Positions 48,129-58,464 of a stretch of 58,464 nucleotides of DNA are shown here, piece after piece. Position 1 is the stretch's first letter. The number at the start of each line of letters is the position of its first letter. The notes beneath the pieces were generated by a model. It made no database searches, had not been told where the DNA came from, and worked only from the letters and a program-made list of their open reading frames with translations. The position numbers were made by a program, and so were the translations under genes. The stretch is from Candidatus Merdivivens pullistercoris (GTDB lineage Bacteria; Bacteroidota; Bacteroidia; Bacteroidales; UBA932): positions 1 through 58,464 of the forward strand of contig JADIME010000061.1 of NCBI GenBank assembly GCA_017694935.1, read 5' to 3'.

Positions 48129-49715
48129 TTATGCTTTATATTGGACGGCAACGGATTCAGCCACTTCTTCTATGATTTTCCCGATATTGTCATCTATCTT
48201 GCCGGCGGCAAGCGGTTTAAGGACATCTTCTTCATGGCCGGCGTGCATCCTGTCGAGGAAAGTTGCCTGGAAGTCGCGCACTTTTTCGAGAGGAATGTCC
48301 TTCATGAGGGCATGTGTGCCGCAGTACAGGATTGCGACCTGATCGCCTACCGGCATTGGAGAATATTGAGGCTGGATGAGCAACTCATTGTTTTTCCTTC
48401 CTTTGTCAATGGACATGGCGGTTACGGGATCCATGTCGCTGCTGAATTTCGAGAATGCCTCAAGTTCCCTGTATTGTGCCTGGTCTATTTTCAGGGTACC
48501 TGCCACTTTCTTCATGCTTTTTACCTGTGCGCTTCCTCCCACGCGGGAAACGGATATGCCAACGTTGATTGCCGGCCTGAAGCCTTGGTTGAACAGATCT
48601 GTGTCAAGGAAGATCTGGCCGTCGGTAATGGAAATCACATTGGTAGGAATGTATGCGGAAACGTCCCCGGCCTGTGTCTCGATGATAGGTAGTGCCGTAA
48701 GCGAGCCACCGCATTTTACTTTCCCTTTAAGGCTTTCCGGAAGGTCGTTCATCTGTTCGGCCACTTCCTGCTGGCCGATGATTTTGGCCGCCCTTTCAAG
48801 CAGTCTCGAATGCAGGTAGAATATGTCTCCCGGATATGCTTCCCTGCCTGAAGGCCTTTTCAGGATAAGGGATACCTCACGGTAGGCTACGGCCTGTTTT
48901 GACAGGTCGTCGTAAACCACGAGTGCATGCCTTCCGGTATCACGGAAATATTCGCCTATGGCGGCTCCCGCAAAAGGAGCGTAATATTGCAATGCGGCAG
49001 GGTCTGCCGCGGTTGCGGCAACGACTATCGTGTAATCCATGGCGCCCCGTTGTCTCAACGTGTTTACAATGCTTGCCACGGTGGACGCTTTCTGACCAAC
49101 CGCCACATAGATGCAGTACACAGGATTGCCTGCAAGGAACGCACTCCTTTGATTGATGATAGTGTCTATCGCAATGGCTGTTTTTCCTGTCTGACGGTCG
49201 CCGATGATGAGTTCGCGCTGCCCTTTGCCTATCGGGATCATTGCATCGATGGATTTGAGCCCTGTCTGAAGCGGTTCCGTGACGGGCTGACGGAAAATGA
49301 CTCCCGGGGCTTTCCTGTCCAGCGGCATTTCCGTAAGTTCCCCGTCGATGGCGCCTCGTCCGTCCAAAGGGGAACCGAGGGGATCGACCACGCGTCCGAG
49401 CATTCCTTCGCCAACGTCTATCGAAGCGATGCGCCCGGTGCGTTTTGCCGTCATACCCTCTTTTATCTGGTCGGTAGGCCCGAGCAGGACGGCTCCGACA
49501 TTGTCTTCCTCAAGGTTCATGACAACGGCCATGATGCCGTTTTCAAACTCGATGAGTTCATTGGCTTCCGCATTGTTCAGCCCGAAGATCCTCACGACAC
49601 CGTCGCTTACCTGAAGGACTTCCCCGATTTCTTCAAAATGGAGTTCGTTCTTGATTTCCTTGAGCTGTTTAAGCAGTACGTCAGATATTTCGCTTGGTTT
49701 AATGTTCTGAGCCAT
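48129..49715 (-). CDS. atpA: ATP synthase alpha subunit
   Basis: Non-catalytic nucleotide-binding subunit of F1. The 528 residues contain the P-loop [30 protein letters not shown] and the arginine-finger region [17 protein letters not shown]. Five bases separate it from atpG and four from atpH. Confidence 0.98.
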   Translation of the reverse strand: MAQNIKPSEISDVLLKQLKEIKNELHFEEIGEVLQVSDGVVRIFGLNNAEANELIEFENGIMAVVMNLEEDNVGAVLLGPTDQIKEGMTAKRTGRIASIDVGEGMLGRVVDPLGSPLDGRGAIDGELTEMPLDRKAPGVIFRQPVTEPLQTGLKSIDAMIPIGKGQRELIIGDRQTGKTAIAIDTIINQRSAFLAGNPVYCIYVAVGQKASTVASIVNTLRQRGAMDYTIVVAATAADPAALQYYAPFAGAAIGEYFRDTGRHALVVYDDLSKQAVAYREVSLILKRPSGREAYPGDIFYLHSRLLERAAKIIGQQEVAEQMNDLPESLKGKVKCGGSLTALPIIETQAGDVSAYIPTNVISITDGQIFLDTDLFNQGFRPAINVGISVSRVGGSAQVKSMKKVAGTLKIDQAQYRELEAFSKFSSDMDPVTAMSIDKGRKNNELLIQPQYSPMPVGDQVAILYCGTHALMKDIPLEKVRDFQATFLDRMHAGHEEDVLKPLAAGKIDDNIGKIIEEVAESVAVQYKA

Positions 49716-49719
49716 ATTT

Positions 49720-50280
49720 TTAAACTATTCTTCTGTTTTTTTCGATGAATTGCCTTTTTACTGTATTCAATTGGGATGCTATGCTGGCATCCAGACGGGT
49801 CCATTCCATGTCGAAAATGAAACCTCCTATGAGCGACGGGTCCGTCCTGGTCTCAAGTTCCAGTTCCCGTCCCGTGATTTCCTGTAGGGTGCCGGCCAGT
49901 TTCCTTTCAAGTTCCTCCGAAGGGGATGCGACTGTCAGGCGCGCCCAGCTGATATTGCGTGTTTCACGGTATTTTTCCATGAAAATCCTCAATATCAGGT
50001 GGAGGAATTTTGTCCGTTTGTTCTTCATGACAAGGCGGAAAAACTTCACGAGCTCCGGTGCGGCTTTTTCCCTGCCCCCGACAGCCGTGGTCAATACGCG
50101 CATCTTCAATTCGTCGGAAGTGGCTTTGGGATTGTATATGAGCATCCTCATGTCTTCCAATGTGGAAAAGCATTTTTCGAGGATTCCCGTTTGCTTATAT
50201 ACGGCGTCCCCGTTGCCGGTCTCATTGACGTATTTTAAAAGCGCTTCCGCGTATCTTGCCGATACTATACCTACATTCAT
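49720..50280 (-). CDS. atpH: ATP synthase delta subunit
   Basis: Peripheral-stalk cap joining F1 to subunit b (OSCP type). The 186 residues begin [18 protein letters not shown] and end with the conserved [22 protein letters not shown] segment. Placed between atpF and atpA in the standard order. Confidence 0.95.
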   Translation of the reverse strand: MNVGIVSARYAEALLKYVNETGNGDAVYKQTGILEKCFSTLEDMRMLIYNPKATSDELKMRVLTTAVGGREKAAPELVKFFRLVMKNKRTKFLHLILRIFMEKYRETRNISWARLTVASPSEELERKLAGTLQEITGRELELETRTDPSLIGGFIFDMEWTRLDASIASQLNTVKRQFIEKNRRIV

Positions 50281-50285
50281 GGCAA

Positions 50286-50798
50286 TCAGTTGTTTTTCGA
50301 ACTATGGGAAGCCGAGGCTTCATCTATCATCCTTGATATGAGATCAATGTGCGCCTGATCGGAAGAAAGTTCCTTGCGCATGATCTTTTCGGCTATCTGC
50401 ACAGAAAGCAGCGCGACCTGGCTTCGTATCTCCCTGAGTGCGCTTTCTTTCTCGGCATCTATCCTTGTCTTGGCTTCGTCGAGTATCTTCCGGGCTTCAT
50501 CCTGCGCCTGTGCCTGTGCCTGACGTATGATGCTGTCCCTTTCCTGTGCGGCTTCTTTGAGTATCTGTCCCTGTTCTTCGCGTGCCTGTGCTATGATACG
50601 GGCGTGTTCCTGCTTCATCTGTCCCAACCGCACCTCGGCTTCTTCGGCGAGGCGCAGCGAGTTGTCAATGTGCTCCCTGCGTTTTGCAATCATTTTGGTA
50701 ATGACAGGGAAACCGAATTTCGCGAGTATGCCGAAGACCACCGCGAAAATCAGGAGCATCCAAAAGAGAAGCCCGCTATCCGGTATGAGCAGAGACAT
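50286..50798 (-). CDS. atpF: ATP synthase subunit b
   Basis: Membrane stator subunit. The 170 residues have one N-terminal transmembrane helix (about 8-28, LFWMLLIFAVVFGILAKFG) and a long charged coiled-coil helix (about 35-160) rich in Glu, Lys, Gln and Arg that binds the delta subunit. Confidence 0.95.
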   Translation of the reverse strand: MSLLIPDSGLLFWMLLIFAVVFGILAKFGFPVITKMIAKRREHIDNSLRLAEEAEVRLGQMKQEHARIIAQAREEQGQILKEAAQERDSIIRQAQAQAQDEARKILDEAKTRIDAEKESALREIRSQVALLSVQIAEKIMRKELSSDQAHIDLISRMIDEASASHSSKNN

Positions 50799-50801
50799 GG
50801 T

Positions 50802-51065
<264 letters not shown>

Positions 51066-51108
51066 TTAAACGTTTTACTATAATTGATTCCCAATGTGTT
51101 GTCTGTTC

Positions 51109-52257
51109 TCAATTCCCCTGTTTTTCGGCGTGCGGCCTTTCCTGCGCGAGGCCTATGAATACCGCCGAAAGTATGGTGAATACGTATGCCTGTATGAATG
51201 CCACCAATATCTCGAAGCAATCCATGAATATCCCGAATCCCACTGAAACGACCGTCATCGATCCTCCTATTACGGCTCCCATCCTGACTGTGATGAATAT
51301 CATCGATACTATGCAGAGTATCAGCGCATGTCCCGCCATGATGTTGGCGAACAGCCTTATCATCAGCGACAACGGCTTGGTGAACATGCCGAACATCTCG
51401 ATAGGTATGAGAATCGGCTTGATCCACATGGGCGCGTCAGGCCAGAAAATGTCTCTCCAGTAGTGACCGTTCGTCGTGAGGTTCACCGCAAGGAAGGTAC
51501 ACAGTGCCAATACGAACGTGACCGCTATGTTGCCGGTGACATTCGCACCTCCCGGGAAGATGGGGATGATGCCGAGAAGGTTGTTTATCAGTATGAAGAA
51601 AAACGCCGTGAGCAGATACGGGGAATATTTTGCATAGTTCGGCCCTACCGCATCCTTTATCACGTCGTCGTTGATCATTTCTATTACAGGTTCCAGCAGG
51701 GCGGCCACGCCTTTCGGAGCCTCTTTGAGTACATCGTGCCTTTTGTACCATCTTGCACTGCCGAGTATGAGGGCGATCAATAACGCGCTGCTGATTATTA
51801 GCGACAGTACGTTTTTGGTTATCGATATGTCGAAAGGCCGGATTTCCTCGCCGGAAGCGTCCCTTTCAACGATTTTCCCTTCATGCTTTTCGGAAGTGGA
51901 AATATAGAATCCTTTGTACTCGTGCCCGTGGGCAACTCTGGAAGAGAGGAAGCAATGCCATCCGGTCGTCTTGCTGTGCAGGATTACCGGAAGGGGAATG
52001 GTGACCGGCTTGTCGCCTATGTCCGTGATGTGCCATTCGTATGAGTCGTTTATGTGTCCGAAGATGATGCCTTGGACATCGACGCTTTCTTCCTGTTCCG
52101 TGTCCCCGGTGCCGTGGACAGGCGCGGCCGTGCCCGATACCGTGTCGGAAACCGCGGCAACGGGCATCATGTCGGTGCTGTCCTGAGCTGAAGCCAATGC
52201 GCCCGGAAGGACAAATGCCATGATCGTAATGAGTATGTATCTGATTCCTGTCTTCAT
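51109..52257 (-). CDS. atpB: ATP synthase subunit a
   Basis: Stator channel of Fo. The start at 52257 (382 residues) is preferred over the longer frame because it avoids overlap with atpC. An N-terminal signal peptide (MKTGIRYILITIMAFVLPGALASAQ) and about 120 periplasmic residues precede the five-helix core, an extension common in Bacteroidota. The essential Arg is in SLMIRLFANIMAGH. Confidence 0.95.
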   Translation of the reverse strand: MKTGIRYILITIMAFVLPGALASAQDSTDMMPVAAVSDTVSGTAAPVHGTGDTEQEESVDVQGIIFGHINDSYEWHITDIGDKPVTIPLPVILHSKTTGWHCFLSSRVAHGHEYKGFYISTSEKHEGKIVERDASGEEIRPFDISITKNVLSLIISSALLIALILGSARWYKRHDVLKEAPKGVAALLEPVIEMINDDVIKDAVGPNYAKYSPYLLTAFFFILINNLLGIIPIFPGGANVTGNIAVTFVLALCTFLAVNLTTNGHYWRDIFWPDAPMWIKPILIPIEMFGMFTKPLSLMIRLFANIMAGHALILCIVSMIFITVRMGAVIGGSMTVVSVGFGIFMDCFEILVAFIQAYVFTILSAVFIGLAQERPHAEKQGN

Positions 52258-52271
52258 CGTTTTCTTGTCGG

Positions 52272-52523
52272 CTAAAGCTCCGCGCTTACACAAACCATGT
52301 TCCCGCCGACTTCGGCAAAACCGGACTTGATGTGAAGTGCGGATTCTTTTCCGGCAGCGGTATATAATATGTCGCCTTCGGTCAATGTGGAAATGAGCGG
52401 GGCGTGTCCCGGAAGCACTGTGAATCTTCCGTTTTCTCCCGGCAGTGTGACACTTTCCGTTTCCAAGCTGTACGGCTGCATTTCCGGCGATGATATGTTA
52501 AGGCGTATATGGTCTGTTCCCAT
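52272..52523 (-). CDS. atpC: ATP synthase epsilon subunit
   Basis: Short form of the F1 epsilon subunit: 83 residues covering only the N-terminal beta-sandwich (GENGRFTVLPGHAPLISTL), without the C-terminal inhibitory helices. Lies between atpD (8 bases) and atpB (14 bases). Confidence 0.95.
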   Translation of the reverse strand: MGTDHIRLNISSPEMQPYSLETESVTLPGENGRFTVLPGHAPLISTLTEGDILYTAAGKESALHIKSGFAEVGGNMVCVSAEL

Positions 52524-52531
52524 CTCTTGAA

Positions 52532-54115
<1,584 letters not shown>

Positions 54116-54127
54116 TTACTGTTATCC

Positions 54128-54158
54128 GCAAAATTACCCATTGCCATATGCTAACAAA
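54128..54158 (-). promoter_or_regulatory. Promoter of the ATP synthase operon
   Basis: Minus-strand TTTG (54158-54155), 18-base spacer, TAATTTTGC (54136-54128), then GGATAAC at the predicted transcript start. The leader to atpD is about 70 bases. Confidence 0.75.
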
Positions 54159-54339
54159 GATTTTCATTCTATGGGTCACGCCTAGACTTGGAGCGTACTG
54201 TCAGGGGATTAGTTTCCGGAAAGTGCACGGTTTTCACAGGAATTTGGTTCACTTTTCCTGCAAATAGGAAGAACAGCCTATGGCACGGAAGGCATTTTTC
54301 GTCCGTGACAATTACAACGTTCATGATTTTTGGGTATTA
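54159..54339. other. Middle of the divergent atpD / hemerythrin gap
   Basis: No gene was seen. A weak CACGGA/TCCGTG hairpin (54284-54289, 54302-54307) is the only structure noted; the rest has no recognisable feature. Confidence 0.5.
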
Positions 54340-54371
54340 TTGCGGATAATTTAAATGTTTATTAAATTTGC
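54340..54371 (+). promoter_or_regulatory. Promoter of the hemerythrin-regulator pair
   Basis: TTG (54340-54342), 20-base spacer, TAAATTTGC (54363-54371), a consensus match. The -33 element lies within the motif TTGCGGATAA. Transcription starting near 54376 supports ATG 54395 as the start rather than TTG 54368. Confidence 0.75.
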
Positions 54372-54394
54372 GATGGAAATTTTATGACTGTCTG

Positions 54395-55105
54395 ATGGAA
54401 AATAAGGATTCAAGGCTGATAGCCGGATTGAAACATACAAGCAGGACGGCGGATCTGATGTGCGGCGATTTTTCGATATTGCCGTTGTTTTATCATTTCG
54501 GTATAGAACTGGGGTTCGGTGACGAGGCCGTGGAAGACACTTGTGCAAGGTACGGCATCTCCGCCGATCTGTTCATATCGATGTGCAAGGTCTACACGAT
54601 GCCGGGCTATGTCCCGGACTGCTCGGGGTTCGGGAAAGAAGACCTGCGTGTAGTGGCCGAGTATGTACACCAGTCGCATGTGTATTATCTGGAGCGGGCT
54701 TTGCCGGAGCTGGACAGGTGCCTTGACGAGGTTACCGGGTATTATGGGGAGGCCAACCGTAAAGTGCTGAAGAAGTTCTATTCCGATTACCGCCGGGAGG
54801 TGGACAAACATTTCGATTATGAGGAGAAGACCGTTCTTCCGTATGTGAGGTGCCTGCTTGCCGGAGGAAGCGATGCCGGTTATTCGATGGCGGACTTCGA
54901 GGACAATCATACCGACATAGAGGAAAGTCTTGAAGACCTGAAAAACATCATAATCAAATACCTGCCGTCCGGAGCCCCTTTCGAGTTGAGGTACGATCTT
55001 CTTTCCGATATAATAAGATTGGGGCGTGAACTGGCAAACCATACTGTGATCGAGAACAGGATACTTGTCCCGATTGCCATGAAAATAGAAAACGATGGGC
55101 GGTAA
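54395..55105 (+). CDS. Hemerythrin-domain (RIC/ScdA-like) protein
   Basis: The 236-residue protein has a hemerythrin HHE four-helix bundle (about residues 85-235) with metal-ligand candidates in VHQSHVYYLE, KHFDYEEKTVLPY, EDNHTDIEESL and ANHTVIENRILVP. Such di-iron proteins sense or handle oxygen, nitric oxide or iron, or repair iron-sulfur centres. Residues about 20-65 resemble the ScdA_N domain (HFGIELGFGDEAVEDTCARYG) but lack its Cys-Cys-Gly-Gly motif. The start is supported by the promoter; its end overlaps the next gene by 11 bases. Confidence 0.9.
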   Translation: MENKDSRLIAGLKHTSRTADLMCGDFSILPLFYHFGIELGFGDEAVEDTCARYGISADLFISMCKVYTMPGYVPDCSGFGKEDLRVVAEYVHQSHVYYLERALPELDRCLDEVTGYYGEANRKVLKKFYSDYRREVDKHFDYEEKTVLPYVRCLLAGGSDAGYSMADFEDNHTDIEESLEDLKNIIIKYLPSGAPFELRYDLLSDIIRLGRELANHTVIENRILVPIAMKIENDGR

Positions 55106-55700
55106 ACAGATAAATATCATCATAGCCGAGCCGTCGGCGGTAATTGCCGCAGGGCTCGCCGCCGTGCTGGCGAATTACAATTCCTTCAAGGTGCTGGAGC
55201 AGGTTACCGATCTGAAATTCCTGCCGGATGCGGTTTCGAGGTATTCTCCGGACATAGTCATAGCGAATCCGGCGCTTTTCGATTATAAGTCGAAGTTTCC
55301 TCTCAGAACGGTTTTCCCCGACGGGGAATCCCCTCTTTTGGTAGCCTTTACTTCCGTGTTTTACGACGAGGCTTTCCTCTCGCAGTTCGATGCCGTCATG
55401 TCCGTTTACGACAGTCCCGCATCGATAGCGAAGCATTTGCGTTCCATAGTGGAAAACGTACGTGCCGGAGGAAAACGGAAACCGGGTGACAATTATGATT
55501 TGTCCGAAAGGGAAAAGGAAATCCTCGTGGCGGTGGCCAAGGGAAAGACAAACAAGGAGATAGCCGACGAGTTCAATATTTCGGTATATACTGTCATTTC
55601 ACACAGGAAAAATATCACCCAGAAGACCGGAATCAAGAGCATCGCCGGCCTTACGGTCTATGCAATGCTTAACAATATGCTGGACAGTAGTGAGTTGTAG
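55095..55700 (+). CDS. LuxR-type regulator with a degenerate receiver domain
   Basis: A 201-residue response-regulator-like transcription factor. The C-terminal HTH (about 130-195) is clear: LSEREKEILVAVAKGKTNKEIADEF, then SVYTVISHRKNITQKTGI. The N-terminal part has the receiver fold outline (INIIIAEPSAVIAAGLAAVL; PDIVIANPALF) but Asn58 stands where the phosphorylated Asp is expected and the acidic pair is reduced to Glu12. It is translationally coupled to the hemerythrin gene and may take its signal from that protein rather than from a kinase. Confidence 0.88.
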   Translation: MGGKQINIIIAEPSAVIAAGLAAVLANYNSFKVLEQVTDLKFLPDAVSRYSPDIVIANPALFDYKSKFPLRTVFPDGESPLLVAFTSVFYDEAFLSQFDAVMSVYDSPASIAKHLRSIVENVRAGGKRKPGDNYDLSEREKEILVAVAKGKTNKEIADEFNISVYTVISHRKNITQKTGIKSIAGLTVYAMLNNMLDSSEL

Positions 55701-55721
55701 TAAGCCTCACGCTGTTTCCAA

Positions 55722-55925
55722 TCATTCTTTTTTGCCTTGAGCCGAATCAGTGCCGCTGTTGCGGCATGAAGTTTCGTTGCAGCAGTCGCATCCAGTGTGT
55801 TTACCGCTGCAGCACGAAGGGAGCTTGCCTTTCCTTGCCTTTTTTATGAAACGTATTGTCCTTACGACTATTATCACGGCTGCCGCCGTAACGATTGCCC
55901 ATGCCGTTATTTCCTGAAAATCCAT
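55722..55925 (-). CDS. FeoB-associated Cys-rich membrane protein
   Basis: A 67-residue protein with one N-terminal transmembrane helix (about 7-25), a basic segment (RFIKKARKGK) and a Cys cluster CCSGKHTGCDCCNETSC, the pattern of the FeoB_associated family. Probably aids ferrous-iron uptake at the inner membrane. Six bases downstream of feoAB, so likely co-transcribed. Confidence 0.88.
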   Translation of the reverse strand: MDFQEITAWAIVTAAAVIIVVRTIRFIKKARKGKLPSCCSGKHTGCDCCNETSCRNSGTDSAQGKKE

Positions 55926-55931
55926 AAACCC

Positions 55932-58364
55932 TTAAACTATCAGCGACGTGGCAGCCATGCCTATAAAGGCGGTAATCCAGGCGACCACGGTATTGTAGAT
56001 TACTGAAAAGGCACCCCATTTCCAGCTTCCCGCCTCATGCGCGATGGCCGATACCGTGGCTATGCAAGGGCAGTACAGCAGGATGAATATCATGAAAGCC
56101 ACAGCTGAAGGGAGAGTGAAGTCTCCCGACGCGGCGAGTTTCCCGGAAAGCCCGGCACCTTCTTCTTCCGAATTGTACAGTACCCCGAGGGTGGAGGCCA
56201 CTACTTCCTTGGCCGGGATTCCCGCGACCAAAGCCACTCCCGCCTTCCAGTTAAGCCCCAACGGCCTCAAAACAGGCTCTATGCCCCGTCCGAGCATGTC
56301 CAGATAGCTGTACTGCTCCCCGTTTTCCTGTCCGTCGGCTGTTGCCGCCGATGATGGCGCCCTGTCGTCCGTTCCGGCGGCTACGGCAATTCCCGCCGTT
56401 TCCACGACCGTTTCCGGCGTTTCCATGGTGGCCGGGACATCGTGCCGCGGGAAATAACTCAGGAACCACACTGCTATGGATGCTATAAGGATGACTCCTC
56501 CGATTTTTTTCAGGTACTGTTCGCTTCTGTCCCACATGTGCCTTAATGTGGCCATTGCCGTAGGAATCCTGTACGGGGGCAGTTCCATGACAAACGGGGT
56601 CTCGTCTTTGCCGAAAACGAATCTTCTCAGGAGTTTTGCCGTAAGCACGGCAACCGCCGCGCCCAACAGGTACAGGAGGAACAATGCCGTGCCGGCCTGT
56701 TTTGGGAAGAATGTCCCGGCAAGCACGATGAAGACCGGAAGCCTTGCGCTGCAGGACATGAACGGGTTTATAAGTATGGTTATCAGCCGGCTGCTGCGGC
56801 TTTCGATGGTGCGTGTGGCCATTATGGCCGGTACATTGCACCCGAATCCCATTATGAGGGGGATGAAGGATTTGCCGTGCAGTCCCATTTTGTGCATGAG
56901 CTTGTCCATTATGAATGCCGCCCGTGCCATGTAGCCGGAGTCTTCCATCAGCGAGATGAAGAGATAGAGTATGAGGATCTGCGGCAGGAATACCAGTACC
57001 GAGCCTACGCCGCCTATGATGCCGTCCACAAGCAGGTCTTTCAGCATACCGTCGGACATTATTCCGGAAAGGCGGTCTCCCAGCCATGCCACGCCGGCCT
57101 CAATCCATGCCTGCGGATATGCCCCTATGTTGAATGTGGCCCAGAACATCAGCCACATGAGCAGCAGGAATATCGGGAATCCGAGCCATTTATGGGTGAC
57201 AATCCTGTCTATCAGCGAGTTCTTTTTATTGGCGGTCTGCTTTGCCGGAACGTATGTTTCCTGCAAAGCCCCGGAAATGAATCCGTATTTCTCGTCGGTC
57301 AGGGCCGTTTCGATATCCTCGTTCAGCAGGCGTTCCACGTTTTTCGAGGCTTTGTCGGCCATGATTTCCCATTTTTCGTGGTTTTTGCATTGGGAGAGCA
57401 GCTTGGACACCTCCTTGTCGTGTTCGAGGAGCTTTATGGCCCAGTATCTCGGAGGAAAATATTTAGGAAGGTCGTCGGAGGCCTTCATTTCCGAAGAAAT
57501 GTTCTTTATTTCCTGTTCTATTACGGACGAGTGGTTTATGTGGATATGCCTGACACGGTCGTCCTTGCCTTCATAGACGTTGATTACGGTGTCCAGCAGT
57601 TCTTTCAGGCCTTTGCCGTTTTTCGCCACTATCGGGATTGCCGGCACACCGAGCATCTTGCCCAATTGGTCGTAATCCAGTTTCGCCCCGCTGGCTTCCA
57701 GTTCGTCGTACATGTTCAGCGCGATTATCAGGCTGTGGCTTATGTCGATGAGCTCTGTGGTCAGGTACAGGTTGCGTTCTATGTTGGAAGCGGCCACGAC
57801 ATTGATTATCACGTCAGGATCCTTTTCTATTATATGTTTCCGCACATAGAGCTCTTCGGGAGAATACGCCGACAGCGCGTACGTGCCGGGCAGGTCCGTG
57901 ACGGTAAAGCGGTAGCCTTTGTATTTAAAGGAACCGTTTTTGGACTCGACTGTCACCCCGCTGTAGTTTCCCACGTGTTCGTGTCCTCCGGACAAATGGT
58001 TGAAAAGCGAAGTCTTTCCGCAATTGGGGTTTCCAACAAGGGCTATGGATATGTTCCTGCCGTTTTTAAGATATGCTTTTTCCATGTCGTTTTCCTCGGT
58101 AACGCCGTTGTTCATGCTGTTTGCTGCCATGGCGGCGTCATCTTCGGTGAAGACTTCGATCATGGCCGCCTCGCTTTTCCTCAGCGAGACTTCATATCCC
58201 ATGATGTCGTATTTTATAGGGTCGTTGAGGGGGGCGTTCAGGACCGGGGTCACTGTCTTTCCTCTTACGAATCCCATTTCCATTATCCTTTTCCGGAATC
58301 CGCCGTAACCGTTTACCTTCATGATTATGGCGGACTGTCCGTTTTTAAGTTCAGACAATCTCAT
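55932..58364 (-). CDS. feoAB: FeoA-FeoB fusion ferrous-iron transporter
   Basis: Ferrous-iron uptake protein of the inner membrane. ATG 58364 gives 810 residues. FeoA-type SH3 domain (about 1-75, MRLSELKNGQSAIIMKV...GYEVSLRKSEA) is followed by a linker and FeoB (about 100-810) with the G domain (G1 GNPNCGKTS, G3 DLPGTY, G4 NMYD) and transmembrane segments including the gate repeats GFGCNVPAIMATR and MSCSARLPVFIVLAG. A hydrophilic Ala/Thr/Glu insertion (about 640-680) lies before a late helix. The longer frame to 58412 is unlikely. FeoAB fusion is typical of Bacteroidota. Confidence 0.95.
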   Translation of the reverse strand: MRLSELKNGQSAIIMKVNGYGGFRKRIMEMGFVRGKTVTPVLNAPLNDPIKYDIMGYEVSLRKSEAAMIEVFTEDDAAMAANSMNNGVTEENDMEKAYLKNGRNISIALVGNPNCGKTSLFNHLSGGHEHVGNYSGVTVESKNGSFKYKGYRFTVTDLPGTYALSAYSPEELYVRKHIIEKDPDVIINVVAASNIERNLYLTTELIDISHSLIIALNMYDELEASGAKLDYDQLGKMLGVPAIPIVAKNGKGLKELLDTVINVYEGKDDRVRHIHINHSSVIEQEIKNISSEMKASDDLPKYFPPRYWAIKLLEHDKEVSKLLSQCKNHEKWEIMADKASKNVERLLNEDIETALTDEKYGFISGALQETYVPAKQTANKKNSLIDRIVTHKWLGFPIFLLLMWLMFWATFNIGAYPQAWIEAGVAWLGDRLSGIMSDGMLKDLLVDGIIGGVGSVLVFLPQILILYLFISLMEDSGYMARAAFIMDKLMHKMGLHGKSFIPLIMGFGCNVPAIMATRTIESRSSRLITILINPFMSCSARLPVFIVLAGTFFPKQAGTALFLLYLLGAAVAVLTAKLLRRFVFGKDETPFVMELPPYRIPTAMATLRHMWDRSEQYLKKIGGVILIASIAVWFLSYFPRHDVPATMETPETVVETAGIAVAAGTDDRAPSSAATADGQENGEQYSYLDMLGRGIEPVLRPLGLNWKAGVALVAGIPAKEVVASTLGVLYNSEEEGAGLSGKLAASGDFTLPSAVAFMIFILLYCPCIATVSAIAHEAGSWKWGAFSVIYNTVVAWITAFIGMAATSLIV

Positions 58365-58464
58365 CCGCTTGATGTTTTGAAAATTTTTGCAAAATAAGTA
58401 ATAAAAATGCATAGTGGCAATCGCAAATAATGGTTACTTCCGCATGTTTTTTCATAAAGTATGG
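58365..58464 (-). promoter_or_regulatory. Upstream region of feoAB with a near-consensus -7 box
   Basis: On the minus strand TATTTTGC (58396-58389) resembles TAnnTTTGC minus one base, with ATTG at 58421-58418 about 21 bases before it. Support is modest. The remaining bases to the window edge show no gene. Confidence 0.35.

Noticed and set aside
56877..58397. 506-residue frame antisense to feoAB
   Set aside because: It overlaps the whole FeoB G domain on the other strand and shows only reverse-complement composition.
58351..58455. 34-residue frame upstream of feoAB on minus
   Set aside because: It is short, overlaps the feoA start in another frame and lacks recognisable features.

Overview
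The window is chromosomal DNA from a member of the Bacteroidota, most likely order Bacteroidales. Support comes from the promoters (TAnnTTTG -7 boxes with a TTTG or TTG -33 element), the general lack of Shine-Dalgarno sites, the ATP synthase order atpD-C-B-E-F-H-A-G, a FeoA-FeoB fusion, a MoxR/DUF58/Bat operon and TPR-AraC membrane regulators. GC content looks close to one half by eye and AGG is a common arginine codon. This suggests a lineage other than classical Bacteroides, but family or genus cannot be fixed from this sequence alone. TGA ends many intact genes, so the standard bacterial code applies.

Region 1 (1-12350, plus strand) is core information processing: the 3' part of tuf, tRNA-Trp, secE, nusG, rplK, rplA, rplJ, rplL, an attenuator, rpoB and rpoC. 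Region 2 (12351-20077) is more accessory. It holds an 830-base intergenic stretch with hairpins and a 12-bp tandem array, two tandem BIG2 lipoprotein genes (one broken by an in-frame TGG-to-TGA change), a TPR-AraC regulator, a TlpA-like lipoprotein and a gamma-carbonic-anhydrase-like protein. Region 3 (20078-34714) is housekeeping: lysS, a TrmH/SpoU methyltransferase, aroE, ssb and a DUF1963 gene on the minus strand; recJ divergent on plus; then exbB, exbD, tonB, a pseudouridine synthase, era, parC and aroK as one minus-strand operon, with truA before it.

Region 4 (34765-42935, plus) is the MoxR/DUF58/Bat operon, unusual because BatB-BatC and BatD-BatE each appear as single fused polypeptides. 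Region 5 (42950-45949, minus) is a tight three-gene cluster: an AT-rich YhcG-type nuclease, an ATPase and a zinc-cysteine-free sirtuin. Region 6 (46062-54158) has rplU-rpmA behind a structured leader and the complete F1Fo ATP synthase operon. Region 7 (54340-58464) has a hemerythrin protein translationally overlapped by a LuxR-type regulator with a degenerate receiver, convergent with feoAB and a FeoB-associated protein; these suggest iron, oxygen or nitric oxide handling.

Points most worth a second look are the double Bat fusion, the nuclease-ATPase-sirtuin operon, the hemerythrin/pseudo-receiver pair, the nonsense-disrupted BIG2 gene, and a 10-mer (TTGCGGATAA) present five times only in gaps on either side of the ATP synthase operon.
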